Assembly (NCBI GenBank): GCA_037833965.1
Contig: AP031353.1
Coordinates: forward strand, 19,904,501-19,968,500
Source of the DNA: Marchantia polymorpha subsp. ruderalis
Taxonomy: Eukaryota; Streptophyta; Marchantiopsida; Marchantiales; Marchantiaceae
Reading direction: 5' to 3'
DNA: 64,000 nucleotides
Shown here: positions 19,508 through 28,823 of the stretch, one piece after another
Layout of the letters: the number at the start of each line of letters is the position of its first letter
How positions within the stretch are numbered: the stretch's first letter is position 1
Program-made: the position numbers and the translations under genes
Notes under the pieces: model-generated
Seen by the model: the letters and a program-made list of their open reading frames with translations, nothing else
What the model was told of the DNA's origin: nothing
Databases searched by the model: none

Positions 19508-19607
19508 GTTCTCTCCTAGTTTGGAGTTGAATTGTTTGTATTGTGTTTTTTAGCCTTTTGACCCTTTGGGTCCCACGGGCTTGATCTATTTACCATTTAC
19601 CATTTAC
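19508..19607 (+). promoter_or_regulatory. N10 3'-terminal module: hairpin plus heptamer tail
   Basis: GACCCTTTGGGTC (19560-19572) is a perfect inverted repeat with a 3-nt loop. It is followed by CCCACGGGCTTGATC and then TTTACCA repeats. The same block ends all A, B and C copies, although the B 3'UTR upstream is unrelated in detail. By analogy with LINEs that need a 3' stem-loop, this is probably the RT recognition site and the repeat tail the priming site. Confidence 0.75.
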
Positions 19608-19769
19608 CTCCTCTTGGTGATAATAGCTTGACTATCACGTAGATAAGCTACAAAACCTGCATCTTGAGCTTCTTTGACTTTTGCAAGCTCCTTCCTCCTT
19701 GCTTCAACTTGAAGAGGTGTAAGGTCTGGATCTAACCAAATCCTCCGTCCCTTGAGAATGGCCTTGTTA
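19608..19769 (-). pseudogene. N6 ORF1 fragment (C-terminal part)
   Basis: Minus-strand C-terminal domain of family A ORF1 (NKAILKGRRIWLDPDLTPLQVEARRKEL...). Lies between N10 and N12. Open here, but the ORF is split by both insertions and has a stop at 21024. Confidence 0.88.
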
Positions 19770-20504
19770 AATGGTAAATGGTAAATAGATCAAGCCCGTG
19801 GGACCCAAAGGGTCAAAAGGCTAAAAAACACAATACAAACAACCCAACTCCAAACTAGGAGAGAACCAAAAGAACCCCCTAGCTAGTGCCCAAAGCACTA
19901 GAACGGTAACTAATAATATCTCTAATGTAACAACCTAAATCATAAGGCTCGAGTTGAAGCAGAGAAAAGAAATTCTCGACATCAACTTTATGCGCCACTC
20001 AAATCTCTACATACCTAGAACAAGTAAGAAATACATGCTCTTCATCCTCAACTTTTCTTCCATCACATAGCCTACAAATACGTTCACTCCTATCAATGTT
20101 CAACCAACGCCCTTCTTCAATCCCAAGACTATGGGATCCTATTCTATGTTTAGCAATAATATGACGTAAAGAAGTAGATATCTCTGCAAGTAAGTATCCT
20201 TGCTCACAATAAACAAGCATAGGATTCACATGAAATTGATAAAACTGCATCTTGCTGCCTCGTCTGCTCCACATAATGCTGAGAAATTCCTCCTTAATAC
20301 GGTCGCGTAGGGCAATAGGTTGCAAATTCCAATTGAGTTCCGTCACATTCCACCTCAAAGACCAAGTCACCACATCTGCAAACCAACCCTTGGGACGTGT
20401 GGCACGCAAGGCTTCAAGAGGAAGTCGAGAAGCATCAAGAGATCTCACTCTTTTGACGTAAGTGATAGTCAAAAAGAGAGCTTCAGCCTCAAGAGGTAGA
20501 CAAA
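19770..20504 (-). mobile_element. N12: 5'-truncated family A LINE in ORF1 of N6
   Basis: Minus strand: tail, 3'UTR and the last ~210 codons of ORF2 from PLEAEALFLTITYVKRV. An in-frame TGA (CGA in sisters) sits at about 19999, before the last ~41 residues, as in N5. No clear TSD: the host reads GCCTTGTTA on the left and GCTAAAG on the right, an apparently blunt join. Confidence 0.9.
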
Positions 20505-20505
20505 A

Positions 20506-21062
20506 GCTAAAGCCATATCACGTTGAACTTGATCTACAAACTTAACAATAATGGCACGAGGTTGTGTGCCTTTGTTGCCAATACGATAAGCATGAGCCAA
20601 ATCCGGATTAGAAACATGAAGTGTTTCAGTCAAAAACTTGGTGACCACACTCTTCACCTCTTCCTTCTCAGATTCAGGTAGACCCGAAATCCTCACATTC
20701 TTCATACGAGCAAATTGATTAGCCTTTTCAATCTCTTGCTCTTGACAGAAAGAGATATGAGCAGACTTGGTAGCTTCAGCATAGGACTTCATTTTCACCT
20801 CAAGAGTTTCAACCACTTCATGCAAAGCAGGAGTAGTAACAGTAGAAGCTTGAGAACCAACCTTGTCTTGAATGTCCTCAACAGATCCAGAGATTTGGAG
20901 CATGATCTTCTCAAAACTTTTGTGAGAAATCTTCAACTCCCTGATTTCATTCTTTGCAGCAGCCAAAGCAACATTTTGTGCCTTGAATTCTTGGCGTAGC
21001 ACTTTCAATTCCTCCAAAACCGTTTACACAAGATTGAGAAGTTTGTTTTCAGAATCCATCAT
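20506..21062 (-). pseudogene. N6 ORF1, N-terminal part
   Basis: Minus strand from MMDSENK at 21062 to the N12 insertion: coiled coil and RRM-like start. An in-frame TAA at 21024-21026 replaces a CAA glutamine codon (position 13), so translation would stop early. Together with the N10 and N12 insertions, ORF1 of N6 is dead. Confidence 0.9.
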
Positions 21063-21449
21063 GAACCCAACTTTGCAAGATGTTACACAAGCTCAAAGTT
21101 TCGAAATGAAAACTTCTTGAAAGCAGCTCCGTTGGGACTGAAAATTTGCAGGTATGTGCGCCCGGCCGTCGTGAACAAGCTCACCAAATCTCAGCTCCTG
21201 TTAACACTCCAGCAAGAAGATATGGCCTCCGCAAGATTCATGCTCAAATCCCTAAATTCAAAGTTTCGAAATGACAACTTCTTGACAGCAGCTCCGTTGG
21301 GGCTGAAAATTTGCAGGTATGTGCGCCCGGCCGTCGTGAACAAGCCCACCAAATCTCAGCTCCTGTTGACACTCCAACAAGAAGATATGGCCTCCGCAAG
21401 ATTCATGCTCATATCCCTAAACTCAAAGTTTCAAAATGACAACTTCTTG
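21063..21449 (-). repeat. N6 5'UTR, ~2.3 family A monomers
   Basis: Minus-strand 165-bp units before N6 ORF1, ending at AACTTCTTG. The next base starts the (TGGTAAA)n tail of N13, so the 5' end of N6 sits directly in another element's tail. Confidence 0.87.
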
Positions 21450-21568
21450 GTAAATGGTAAATGGTAAATGGAAAATAGATCAAGCCCGTGGGACCCAAAG
21501 TGTCAAAAGGCTAAAAAACACAATACAAACAATCCAACTCCAAACTAGGAGAGAACCAAAAGAACCCC

Positions 21569-24500
21569 CTAGCTAGTGCCCAAAGCACTAGAACGGTAAC
21601 TTATAATATCTCTAATGTAACAACCTAAATCATAAGGCTCGAGTTGAAGCAGAGAAAAGAAATTCTCGACATCAACTTTATGCGCCACTCGAATCTCTAC
21701 ATACCTAGAACAAGTAAGAAATACATGCTCTTCATCCTCAACTTTTCTTCCATCACATAGCCTACAAATACTTTCACTCCTATCAATGTTCAACCAACGC
21801 TCTTCTTCAATCCCAAGACTATGAGATCCAGTTCTATGTCTAGCAATAATATGACGTAAAGAAGTAGATATCTCTGCAAGTAAGTATCCTTGCTCACAAT
21901 AAATAAGCATAGGATTCACATGAAGTTGATAAAACTGCATCTTGGTGCCTCGTGTGCTCCACATAATGCTGAGGAATTCCTCCTTAATACGCTCGCGTAG
22001 AGCAATAGGTTGCAAATTCCAATCGAGTTCCGTCACATTCCACCTCAAAGACCAAGTCACCACATCTGCAAACCAACCCTTGGAACGTGTGGTACGCAAA
22101 GCTTGAAGAGGAAGTCGAGAAGCATCAAGAGATCTCACTCTTTTGACGTAAGTGATAGTCAAAAAGAGAGCTTCAGCCTCAAGAGGTAGACAACCTGTTT
22201 CCGCAAGAAGAATTGCATAAGAAGTTTGGGTCCTCACACCCAATTCTTCTTGTAAGAAGATCTTTTGCACCCTCTCCAAACGCTGCCAACCTGTCTTCTT
22301 ACAACCAGGACCCCACACTTGTGTTCCATATAAGATAACGGGAAACACTAAGCTCCTGAATAAGAATTTCCTAAGACTCCAAGACACTAGATGAGCTCCT
22401 CTACATCTATTTAGCAATGAATATAGAGCTTTGAAACCAGCTTCTACCCTCTTTTGCACACAAAGTGCCCAACTATAATCAGATGAGAAATCAATGCCCA
22501 AATATTTGTAACTTTTCACTTGTTCCAACTCTAATCCTTTGTAACAGAAAGAGAGCTTGGATCTAGTGCCCACAAGGATGACTTTGGACTTTTCCAAATT
22601 GACTTCCATCTGATTTTGAGTACAAAAGCTAGCCAAAGTGTTGAGGTGTTTCTGTAAACTAGTGGCATCACGTGCTAGTAATATGACATCATCTGCATAC
22701 AAAAGAGCTTTGATGACAAAGCCTCCAAGTTTAACACCTTCGCTGTCACAATCCTCCAACCACCTTTCTATATCATCTATGAAAACTCCAAAGAGAGTGG
22801 GAGAGAGAGGACAACCTTGAATGACTCCAATGGTGCTGATAATCTCTTCGGTTTGAGAAGTGTTGATCTTGGCCCGAACTGAGTGGTATAATGCAGCCAC
22901 CGCTGCCAAGAGATCTGATGGTACTCAAATGGTTTGCAATCTTTGCCATAAAAGCTCACGAGGTACTGTGTCAAAAGCTTTCTTGAAATCAATGAAGGCA
23001 CAAAACAAAGCTTTTCCATTGCCCTTGGATTTCTCCCATAGAACACGTAAAACCAAGATATGGTCTATAGTGTTGAATGTAGGACGAAAACCAGCTTGGA
23101 ACCGCGCTCTCTTCTGACAAGATTCAGCCCATGTGCTCAACTTTGACTCCACCAATTTGCCAAATAACTTGGCAAAAATACTACCCACCATGATAGTGCG
23201 ATAGTTTGTCACCAAGGCCTTGCTTCCAGATTTGTGAATAGGAACAATCTTCCGTAGAGACCAAGATGAAGGAAAGCCATGAATAGCAGCATCCTCTAAC
23301 ACTTTTGTGAGTATAGGCCCAATAGCATCTCCTCCCCACTTGAGAAGTTCAATGGAAAGCCCATCCAAATCCTCACATCTACCATTTGCCAATTGTCTGA
23401 GTTGAGTCATCACTTCAACTTCTGAAAATAAGCCTGGATTTCCTTCACAATGTGGCATAGATGCAACATTGGGAAAAAAATAAAGCTTTTCAGCAAAAGA
23501 AATCAAAGACTTGGGATCAAGAGTAGGTTTAGAAGATCGTACTGCCAACCGCCTCCAAAAGGATTTGGGATTCTTCAAGAGCTCCTTTGTCAAGCACTCT
23601 TGCTTCTGCCTCAAAAATGCTCGTTTCTTGGACTTCACCAAGTCTTTGTAAAGTCTTGTCATAATCAACCGATTGTGAAGATCCAAGGATTTATCAAGTG
23701 ATCTCGCCCTCGCTTGCTTGCAATCAAAGTCAAACCATCCATTGCAAGGAAGACCTCTAGCTCTCCTGGTCTTATGTCTCAAAAAGAACTTAGAAGCAGA
23801 GTTTTGGAGCAACTCAGTTAGTTGCAAACTAGATGTATGTGGATCAAGGCTCCAAGTAGTACAAGTCAAGAGGTCTTGGAAATGTTCACTATAAAGTTGC
23901 TTCTTACTAGCATCTAAACAAAACTTGGGGGAAGTAGAAACATAGTGACATGTAGGGAGAGGAATTGACGTTGGCAACAAAAGAGTAAATAAAAGAGGTG
24001 TATGATCTGATTCTGGTTGAGGCTCTAGAATATCAAACGCTGAGATAAATGAACTATCAGTGGCAGAGGACAAAAGATAATCTATAGTGCTAACACCAGT
24101 AGAGGAAAAACATGTATTGGAGTGAGAGTTGGGAAAGAAAGAAACACCATTGAGAACTTTCAGATTACAAGTGGCTCCAAAAGTCAAGAAATGCTCAGTC
24201 AAATCATTTGTACAAGGATCACAAGAGACTCTAGACCACAAACTATCTCTACTTTCTTCAAAAGAGTGAGAAGACAAGGAACTATCAAATTGTGTAAATT
24301 GAGCGGAATGTATGCGGGCATTGAAGTCTCCAACAAGAAAAACTTCACCTTTGTCTTGATATTTGAGAACATCTCCTATGAGCCGATGGAATGGTTGACT
24401 TCGATTGCAAGTGCTTGTGGAGTAGATCTGCATGGATAATGGTGCAAAGTAACAAACTGCCAAATAACTGTAAGATCCTCCAATCGATCCAAGACGAAGC

Positions 24501-24769
24501 CAATGATATTGTTTCCCAATATCTTGGCTTTCCAAATGTATCATAGGAAGAAGTTCAGATCTGATGAAAGTAGCAATGCCTCCAAAGCCTCTTCCTGCTC
24601 GTCGATTTCTATGGTTCCAAGTAGATCCCACCAGAGTAAAACCTTGTATCTCTCCAATAACATTACTTTCATGCTCCCAAGTCTCAACAATGTTGAGGAT
24701 GTCCGCCATCTTCCAAATCGGATGTGCACTCACATACTTAGTTGTAGATAGGCCTCTTATGTTCCACAT
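21569..24769 (-). pseudogene. N13 ORF2, full length with one nonsense codon
   Basis: All endonuclease, RT and knuckle motifs are present in one frame. A single G-to-T change makes TGA at 22925-22927 (GGA glycine in the GVPSDLL stretch of sisters), between RT motifs A and B. Otherwise it matches N10 closely and has one extra residue (PTCHYVS against PTYYVS). A recently inactivated copy. Confidence 0.93.
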
Positions 24770-24793
24770 CAACACCCTCAATCTCTTGGATTG

Positions 24794-25531
24794 CTAGGTT
24801 GATGATTGTCTCCTCCTCTTGGTGATAATAGCTTGACTATCACGTAGATAAGCTACAAAACCTGCATCTTGAGCTTCTTTGACTTTTGCAAGCTCCTTCC
24901 TCCTTGCTTCAACTTGAAGAGGTGTAAGATCTGGATCTAACCAAATCCTCCGTCCCTTGAGAATGGCCTTGTTAGCTAAAGCCATATCACGTTGAGCTTG
25001 ATCTACAAACTTAACAATAATGGCAGGAGGTTGTGTGCCTTTGTTGCCAATACGATAAGCATGAGCCAAATCCGGATTAGGAACATCAAGTGTTTCAGTC
25101 AAAAACTTGGTGACCACAATCTTCACCTCTTCCTTCTCAGATTCAGGTAGACCCGAAACCCTTACATTCTTCATACGAGCAAATTGATTAGCCTTTTCAA
25201 TCTCTTGCTCTTGACAGAAAGAGATATGAGCAGACTTGGTAGCTTCAGCATAGGACTTCATTTTCACCTCAAGAGTTTCAACCACTTCATGCAAAGCAGG
25301 AGTAGTAACAGTAGAAGCTTGAGAACCAACCTTGTCTTGAATGTCCTCAACAGATCCAGAGATTTGGAGCATGATCTTCTCAAAACTTTTGTGAGAAATC
25401 TTCAACTCCCTGATTTCATTCTTTGCAGCAGCCAAGGCAACATTTTGTGCCTTGAATTCTTGGCGTAGCACTTTCAATTCCTCCAAAACCGTTTGCACAA
25501 GATTGAGAAGTTTGCTTTCAGAATCCATCAT
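24794..25531 (-). CDS. N13 ORF1, open
   Basis: 245 aa, same domain order as N10 ORF1. Small changes: S-for-N near the start (MMDSESK), VSGLP for ISGLP and PPAII for PRAII in the RRM-like core. The last replaces a conserved basic residue that may touch RNA. Ends in the same TAG-CAA-TCC context. Confidence 0.9.
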   Translation of the reverse strand: MMDSESKLLNLVQTVLEELKVLRQEFKAQNVALAAAKNEIRELKISHKSFEKIMLQISGSVEDIQDKVGSQASTVTTPALHEVVETLEVKMKSYAEATKSAHISFCQEQEIEKANQFARMKNVRVSGLPESEKEEVKIVVTKFLTETLDVPNPDLAHAYRIGNKGTQPPAIIVKFVDQAQRDMALANKAILKGRRIWLDPDLTPLQVEARRKELAKVKEAQDAGFVAYLRDSQAIITKRRRQSST

Positions 25532-25913
25532 GAACCCAACTTTGCAAGATGTAACACAAGCTCAAAGTTTCGAAATAAAAACTTCTTGACAGCAGCTCCG
25601 TTGGGGCTGAAAATTTGCAGGTATGTGCGCCCGGCCGTTGTGAACAAGCCCTTAAATCTCAGCTCCTGTTGATACTCCAACAAGAAGATATGGCGCCCGC
25701 AAGATTCATGCTCAAATCCCTAAACTCAAAGTTTCGAAATGACAACTTCTTGACAGCAGCTCCGTTGGGGCTGAAAATTTGCAGGTATGTGCGCCCGGCC
25801 GTTGTGAACAAGCCCATCAAATCTCAGCTCCTGTTGACACTCCAGCAAGAAGATATGGCCTCCGCAAGATTCATGCTCAAATCCCTAAACTCAAAGTTTC
25901 GAAATGACAACTT
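25532..25913 (-). repeat. N13 5'UTR, ~2.3 family A monomers
   Basis: Minus-strand 165-bp units upstream of N13 ORF1. One unit lacks a few bases after AACAAGCCC. The right end, at GACAACTT, joins family C ORF1 of N4. Confidence 0.87.
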
Positions 25914-26318
25914 GAAAAGTCCATCCAGCTTGCACGTAGGAAGAATGTGAGAATTTCAGGTTTACCTGAAATAGAGAATGAAGATGTCAAGAGTGTTGTC
26001 ACCAAGTTTTTGGATGAAACACTTCAGGTTTCCAATGCGGAATTGGCTCAAGCTTTTCGTATTGGAAACAAGGGAGCTCAACCTCGTGGTATTATAGTGA
26101 AGTTTGTCAATCAAACTCAACGTGATGTTGCCTTGGCTAATAAGGCTATGTTAAAGGGACGTAGAATATGGTTGGATCCCGATCTGACTCCTCTACAAGT
26201 GGAAGTTAGGAGAAAGGAGCTTGCGAAGGTAAAAGAGGCTCAAGAATCGGGTTTTGTTGCTTATTTACATGATGGGAGAGCAATCGTTACTCAGAGGAGG
26301 AGGGTGTCGTCAACATAG
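25914..26318 (+). pseudogene. N4 ORF1, 3' part (family C)
   Basis: Continues family C ORF1 after the N13/N6/N5 trio: KSIQLARRKNVRISGLPE, AQAFRIGNKGAQPRGIIVKF, GRRIWLDPDLTPLQVEVRRKEL, ending RRVSST-TAG. The stop is again followed by CAATCC. With 5727-6079 it gives a reconstructed length of about 250 residues. Confidence 0.9.
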
Positions 26319-26406
26319 CAATCCGAGAAGATAAGGGTGTTGGTGTGGAATATCCGAGGACTTTCAACAACAAAGTATGTGAGTGGTGCTCCGATTTGGA
26401 AGATGG
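26319..26406 (+). pseudogene. N4 ORF2 start without an ATG
   Basis: Same frame as ORF1 past the TAG. It encodes VWNIRGLSTTKYVSGAPIWKM, but the codon that is ATG in families A and B is GTG here. The first in-frame ATG (MADVINI) would drop the WN motif needed for APE endonuclease. Either this copy decayed or family C ORF2 is reached from ORF1 by readthrough. Interrupted by N14; AGATGG is duplicated. Confidence 0.8.
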
Positions 26407-26613
26407 TAAATGGTAAATGGTAAATAGATCAAGCCCGTGGGACCCAAAGGGTCAAAAGGCTAAAAAAACACAATACAAACAATCCAACTTCAAACAAGGA
26501 GAGAACCAAAAGAACCCCCTAGCTAGTGCCCAAAACACTAGAACGGTAACTAATTATATCTCTAATGTAACAACCTAAATCATAAGGCTCGAGTTGAAGC
26601 AGAGAAAAGAAAT
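26407..26613 (-). mobile_element. N14: ~207-bp 3'-end LINE insertion
   Basis: Minus strand: three tail heptamers, 3'UTR and the last ~35 codons of ORF2 (A/C type), flanked by AGATGG (26401-26406, 26614-26619). AACAAGG in the 3'UTR is a small variant of the usual AACTAGG. Confidence 0.92.
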
Positions 26614-26893
26614 AGATGGCTGACGTCATCAACATTGTGGAGACTTGGGAACATGAAAGCAATACTATTGCTGAGTTGGAAGGGTTTACCTTGGTGGGGT
26701 CGACATGGAACCAGAGAAGACAACATGCGGGAAGGGGTCAAGGAGGTATTGCTACTTTCATCAGGTCTCATCTTCTACCTCTCATACATCTAGAAGCTCA
26801 AGATGTTGGTGGACATTATCATTGGCTACGTCTCGGGGTGGTTGGAGGATCTTATTGCTATTTGGCAATTTGTTATTTTGCACCATTGTCCAT
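26614..26893 (+). pseudogene. N4 ORF2 endonuclease fragment
   Basis: Family C endonuclease (MADVINIVETWEHESN, GGIATFIRS, LAICYFAPLS), cut at CCAT by insertion of N15. The next N4 bases are at 47954 (ATGGGTATCTACTC...), which restores the family order seen in N8. Confidence 0.9.
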
Positions 26894-26897
26894 TGTC

Positions 26898-27688
26898 GGT
26901 TCTCACTAAGCTTTTGGAAGATGCTATGGTTCATGGTTTTCCATCAACTTGGTCCATGCGGAAGATTGTTCCTATTCATAAATCAGGAAGGAAGGACGTG
27001 GTGACAAACTATCGCACCATCATGGTTGGTAGTGTTTTTGCCAAGTTGTTTGGGAAGTTGGTAGAATCGAAGTTGAGCACATGGACAGAGGATTTTCAGA
27101 AGAGAGCAAAGGCCCAAGCCGGTTTTCGTCCTACATACAACACTATTGACCATATTTTGGCCTTACGTGTTTTATGGGAGAAATCCAAGGGCAATGGGAA
27201 AGCTTTATTTTGTGCCTTCATCGATTTGAAGAAAGCTTTTGATACTGTTCCTCGAAAGCTTTTATGGGAAAGACTACAAGACATTGGAGTACCGGCTAAT
27301 CTACTCGGAGCTGTGGCCACTTTATACACTTCAGTTCGAGCTAAGATTGATGCCTCTCAGCCTCAAGAGATCTCGAGCACCATTGGAGTTATTCAAGGTT
27401 GTCCTCTCTCTCCTACTCTATTTGGAATATTCATAGATGATATAGAAAGGTGGTTGGATGATTGTGAGAGTGAAGGAGTCAAACTTGGAGACTTTGTGAT
27501 CAAAGCTCTTTTGTATGCAGATGATATCATATTACTAGCACGTGATGCAATTAGTTTACAGAAACACCTTGATACTTTGGCTAGCTTTTGTACTCGAAAT
27601 CAGATGGAGGTCAATCTGGAAAAATCAAAGATCATTCTTGTGGTCACTAGATCCAAGTTCTCTCTCTTTTACAAGGGACTAGAATTGG
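26898..27688 (+). pseudogene. N15 ORF2 RT fragment, part 1
   Basis: Family C RT from the fingers through motif A (FIDLKKAFD), motif B (GVIQGCPLSP), YADD and the palm end (SKIILVVTRSKF; the sister G is V here). Broken by the 22-bp N16. Confidence 0.9.
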
Positions 27689-27710
27689 TAAATGGTAAAT
27701 GGTAAATAGA
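27689..27710 (-). mobile_element. N16: 22-bp tail-only insertion
   Basis: Just three minus-strand TGGTAAA-phase repeats plus TAGA, which is the final 22 nt of the element 3' end. It is flanked by AATTGG on both sides (27683-27688, 27711-27716), where sister copies have AATTGG once. It lacks the hairpin and everything upstream. It is the smallest recognisable retrotransposition product in the window and disrupts the ORF2 frame of N15. Confidence 0.85.
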
Positions 27711-28024
27711 AATTGGAACAAGTGAAGAGTTACAAATATTTAGGCATTGATTTTTCTCAGAATTATAGTTGGGCACTTTGTGTACAAAAGAGAGTAGAAG
27801 CTGGTTACAAAGCTCTATATTCATTGTTAAATCGATGTAGAAGAGCTCATCTAGTATCTTGGAGTCTTAGGAAATTTTTATTTAGGAGTTTAGTGTTGCC
27901 GGTGGTTCTATATGGGACACAAGTGTGGGGTTCTGGCAGTAAGAAGACAAGTTGGGAGCGTGTGGAGAGGGTGCAAAAGATCTTCTTACAAGAAGAGTTA
28001 GGTGTAAGGAACCAAACTCCTTAT
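27711..28024 (+). pseudogene. N15 ORF2 fragment, part 2
   Basis: Family C RT thumb (YKYLGIDFSQNYSW to EELGVRNQTPY), stopped by N17. The next codons (AILLAETGCLPLEAEA) follow at 47193. Confidence 0.9.
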
Positions 28025-28190
28025 ACGTCAAAAGAGTGAGATCTCTTGATGCTTCTCGACTTCCTCTTGAAGCTTTGCGTGCCACACGTCCCAAGGGTTG
28101 GTTTGCAGATGTGGTGACTTGGTCTTTGAGGTGGAATGTGACGGAACTCGATTGGAATTTGCAACCTATTGCCCTACGCGAGCGTATTAA
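28025..28190 (+). pseudogene. N17 ORF2 fragment, part 1
   Basis: Encodes VKRVRSLDASRLPLEALRATRPKG... to ALRERI of family A, then N18 begins in a 165-bp monomer. ATTAA 28186-28190 repeats at 32900-32904. Confidence 0.88.
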
Positions 28191-28823
28191 CAGGAGTTGA
28201 GATTTGGTAGGCTTGTTCACGACGGCCGGGCGTACATACCTGCGAATTTTCAGCCCCAACGGAGCTGCTGTCAAGAAGTTGTCATTTCGAATCTTTGAGT
28301 TTAGGGATTTGAGCATGAATCTTGCGGGGGCCATATCTTCTTGCTGGAGTGTCAACAGGAGTTGAGATTTGGTGAGCTTGTTCACGACAGCTGGGCGCGC
28401 ATACCTGCGAATTTTCAACCTCAACGGAGCTGCTGTCAAGAAGTTGTCATTTCGAATCTTTGAGTTTAGGGATTTGAGCATGAATCTTGCGGGGGCCATA
28501 TCTTCTTGCTGGAGTGTCAACAGGAGTTGAGATTTGGTAGGCTTGTTCACGACGGCCGGGCGTACATACCTGCGAATTTTCAGCCCCAACGGAGCTGCTG
28601 TCAAGAAGTTGTCATTTCAAATCTTTGAGTTTAGGGATTTGAGCATGAATCTTGCGGGGGCCATATCTTCTTGCTGGAGTGTCAACAGGAGCTGAGATTT
28701 GGTGGGCTTGTTCACGACGGCCGGGCGCACATACCTGCGAATTGTCAGCCCCAACGAAGCTGCTGTCAAGAAGTTTTCATTTCGAAACTTTGAGCTTGTG
28801 TAACATCTTGCAAAGTTGGGTTC
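28191..28823 (+). repeat. N18 5'UTR: 165-bp monomers
   Basis: ACAGGAG landmarks at 28190, 28355, 28520 and 28685 show an exact 165-bp period. The last partial unit leads to the ORF1 ATG. Middle unit has CAACCTCAACGG for CAGCCCCAACGG. Confidence 0.9.

Larger units (their letters stand above)
14859..19607 (+). mobile_element. N10: full-length family A LINE with both ORFs open
   Basis: Full-length insertion in ORF1 of N6, flanked by CTCCT. Order: short 5' junction, ~3.5 monomers of 165 bp, ORF1, 24-bp gap, ORF2, 3'UTR, hairpin, heptamer tail. The only damage is a 66-bp LINE fragment (N11) in the 3'UTR. Both proteins keep all motifs I can check, so it is one of two candidate autonomous copies here. 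Ten bases at the 5' junction do not match the monomer. Confidence 0.95.
7819..21449 (-). mobile_element. N6: full-length family A LINE split by N7, N10 and N12
   Basis: Host segments are 7819-10612, 14789-14858, 19608-19769 and 20506-21449, joined by matching sequence and by TSDs around N7 (TAGA) and N10 (CTCCT). Its tail begins directly at the truncated 5' end of N5. Its own 5' end, inside a 165-bp monomer, abuts the tail of N13. It shortened its 3'UTR to GATTG-CTAG (missing ~40 bp before the ORF2 stop), lost 462 bp of ORF2, and has a stop in ORF1. Confidence 0.9.
21450..25913 (-). mobile_element. N13: full-length family A LINE, oldest of the head-to-tail trio
   Basis: Minus strand with tail, 3'UTR, ORF2, ORF1 and ~2.3 monomers. 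Its right end rejoins N4 with TTGA (25912-25915), matching TTGA at 6076-6079, so N13 landed in N4 first; N6 and then N5 inserted at its tail end. The hairpin has one mismatch (AAAGTGTC instead of AAAGGGTC). ORF1 is open and ORF2 has a single stop. Confidence 0.93.

Noticed and set aside
26883-26900. Internal deletion of ~1 kb in N4 ORF2.
   Set aside because: The missing sequence resumes exactly at 47954 with a CCAT duplication, so this is the edge of nested N15, not a deletion.
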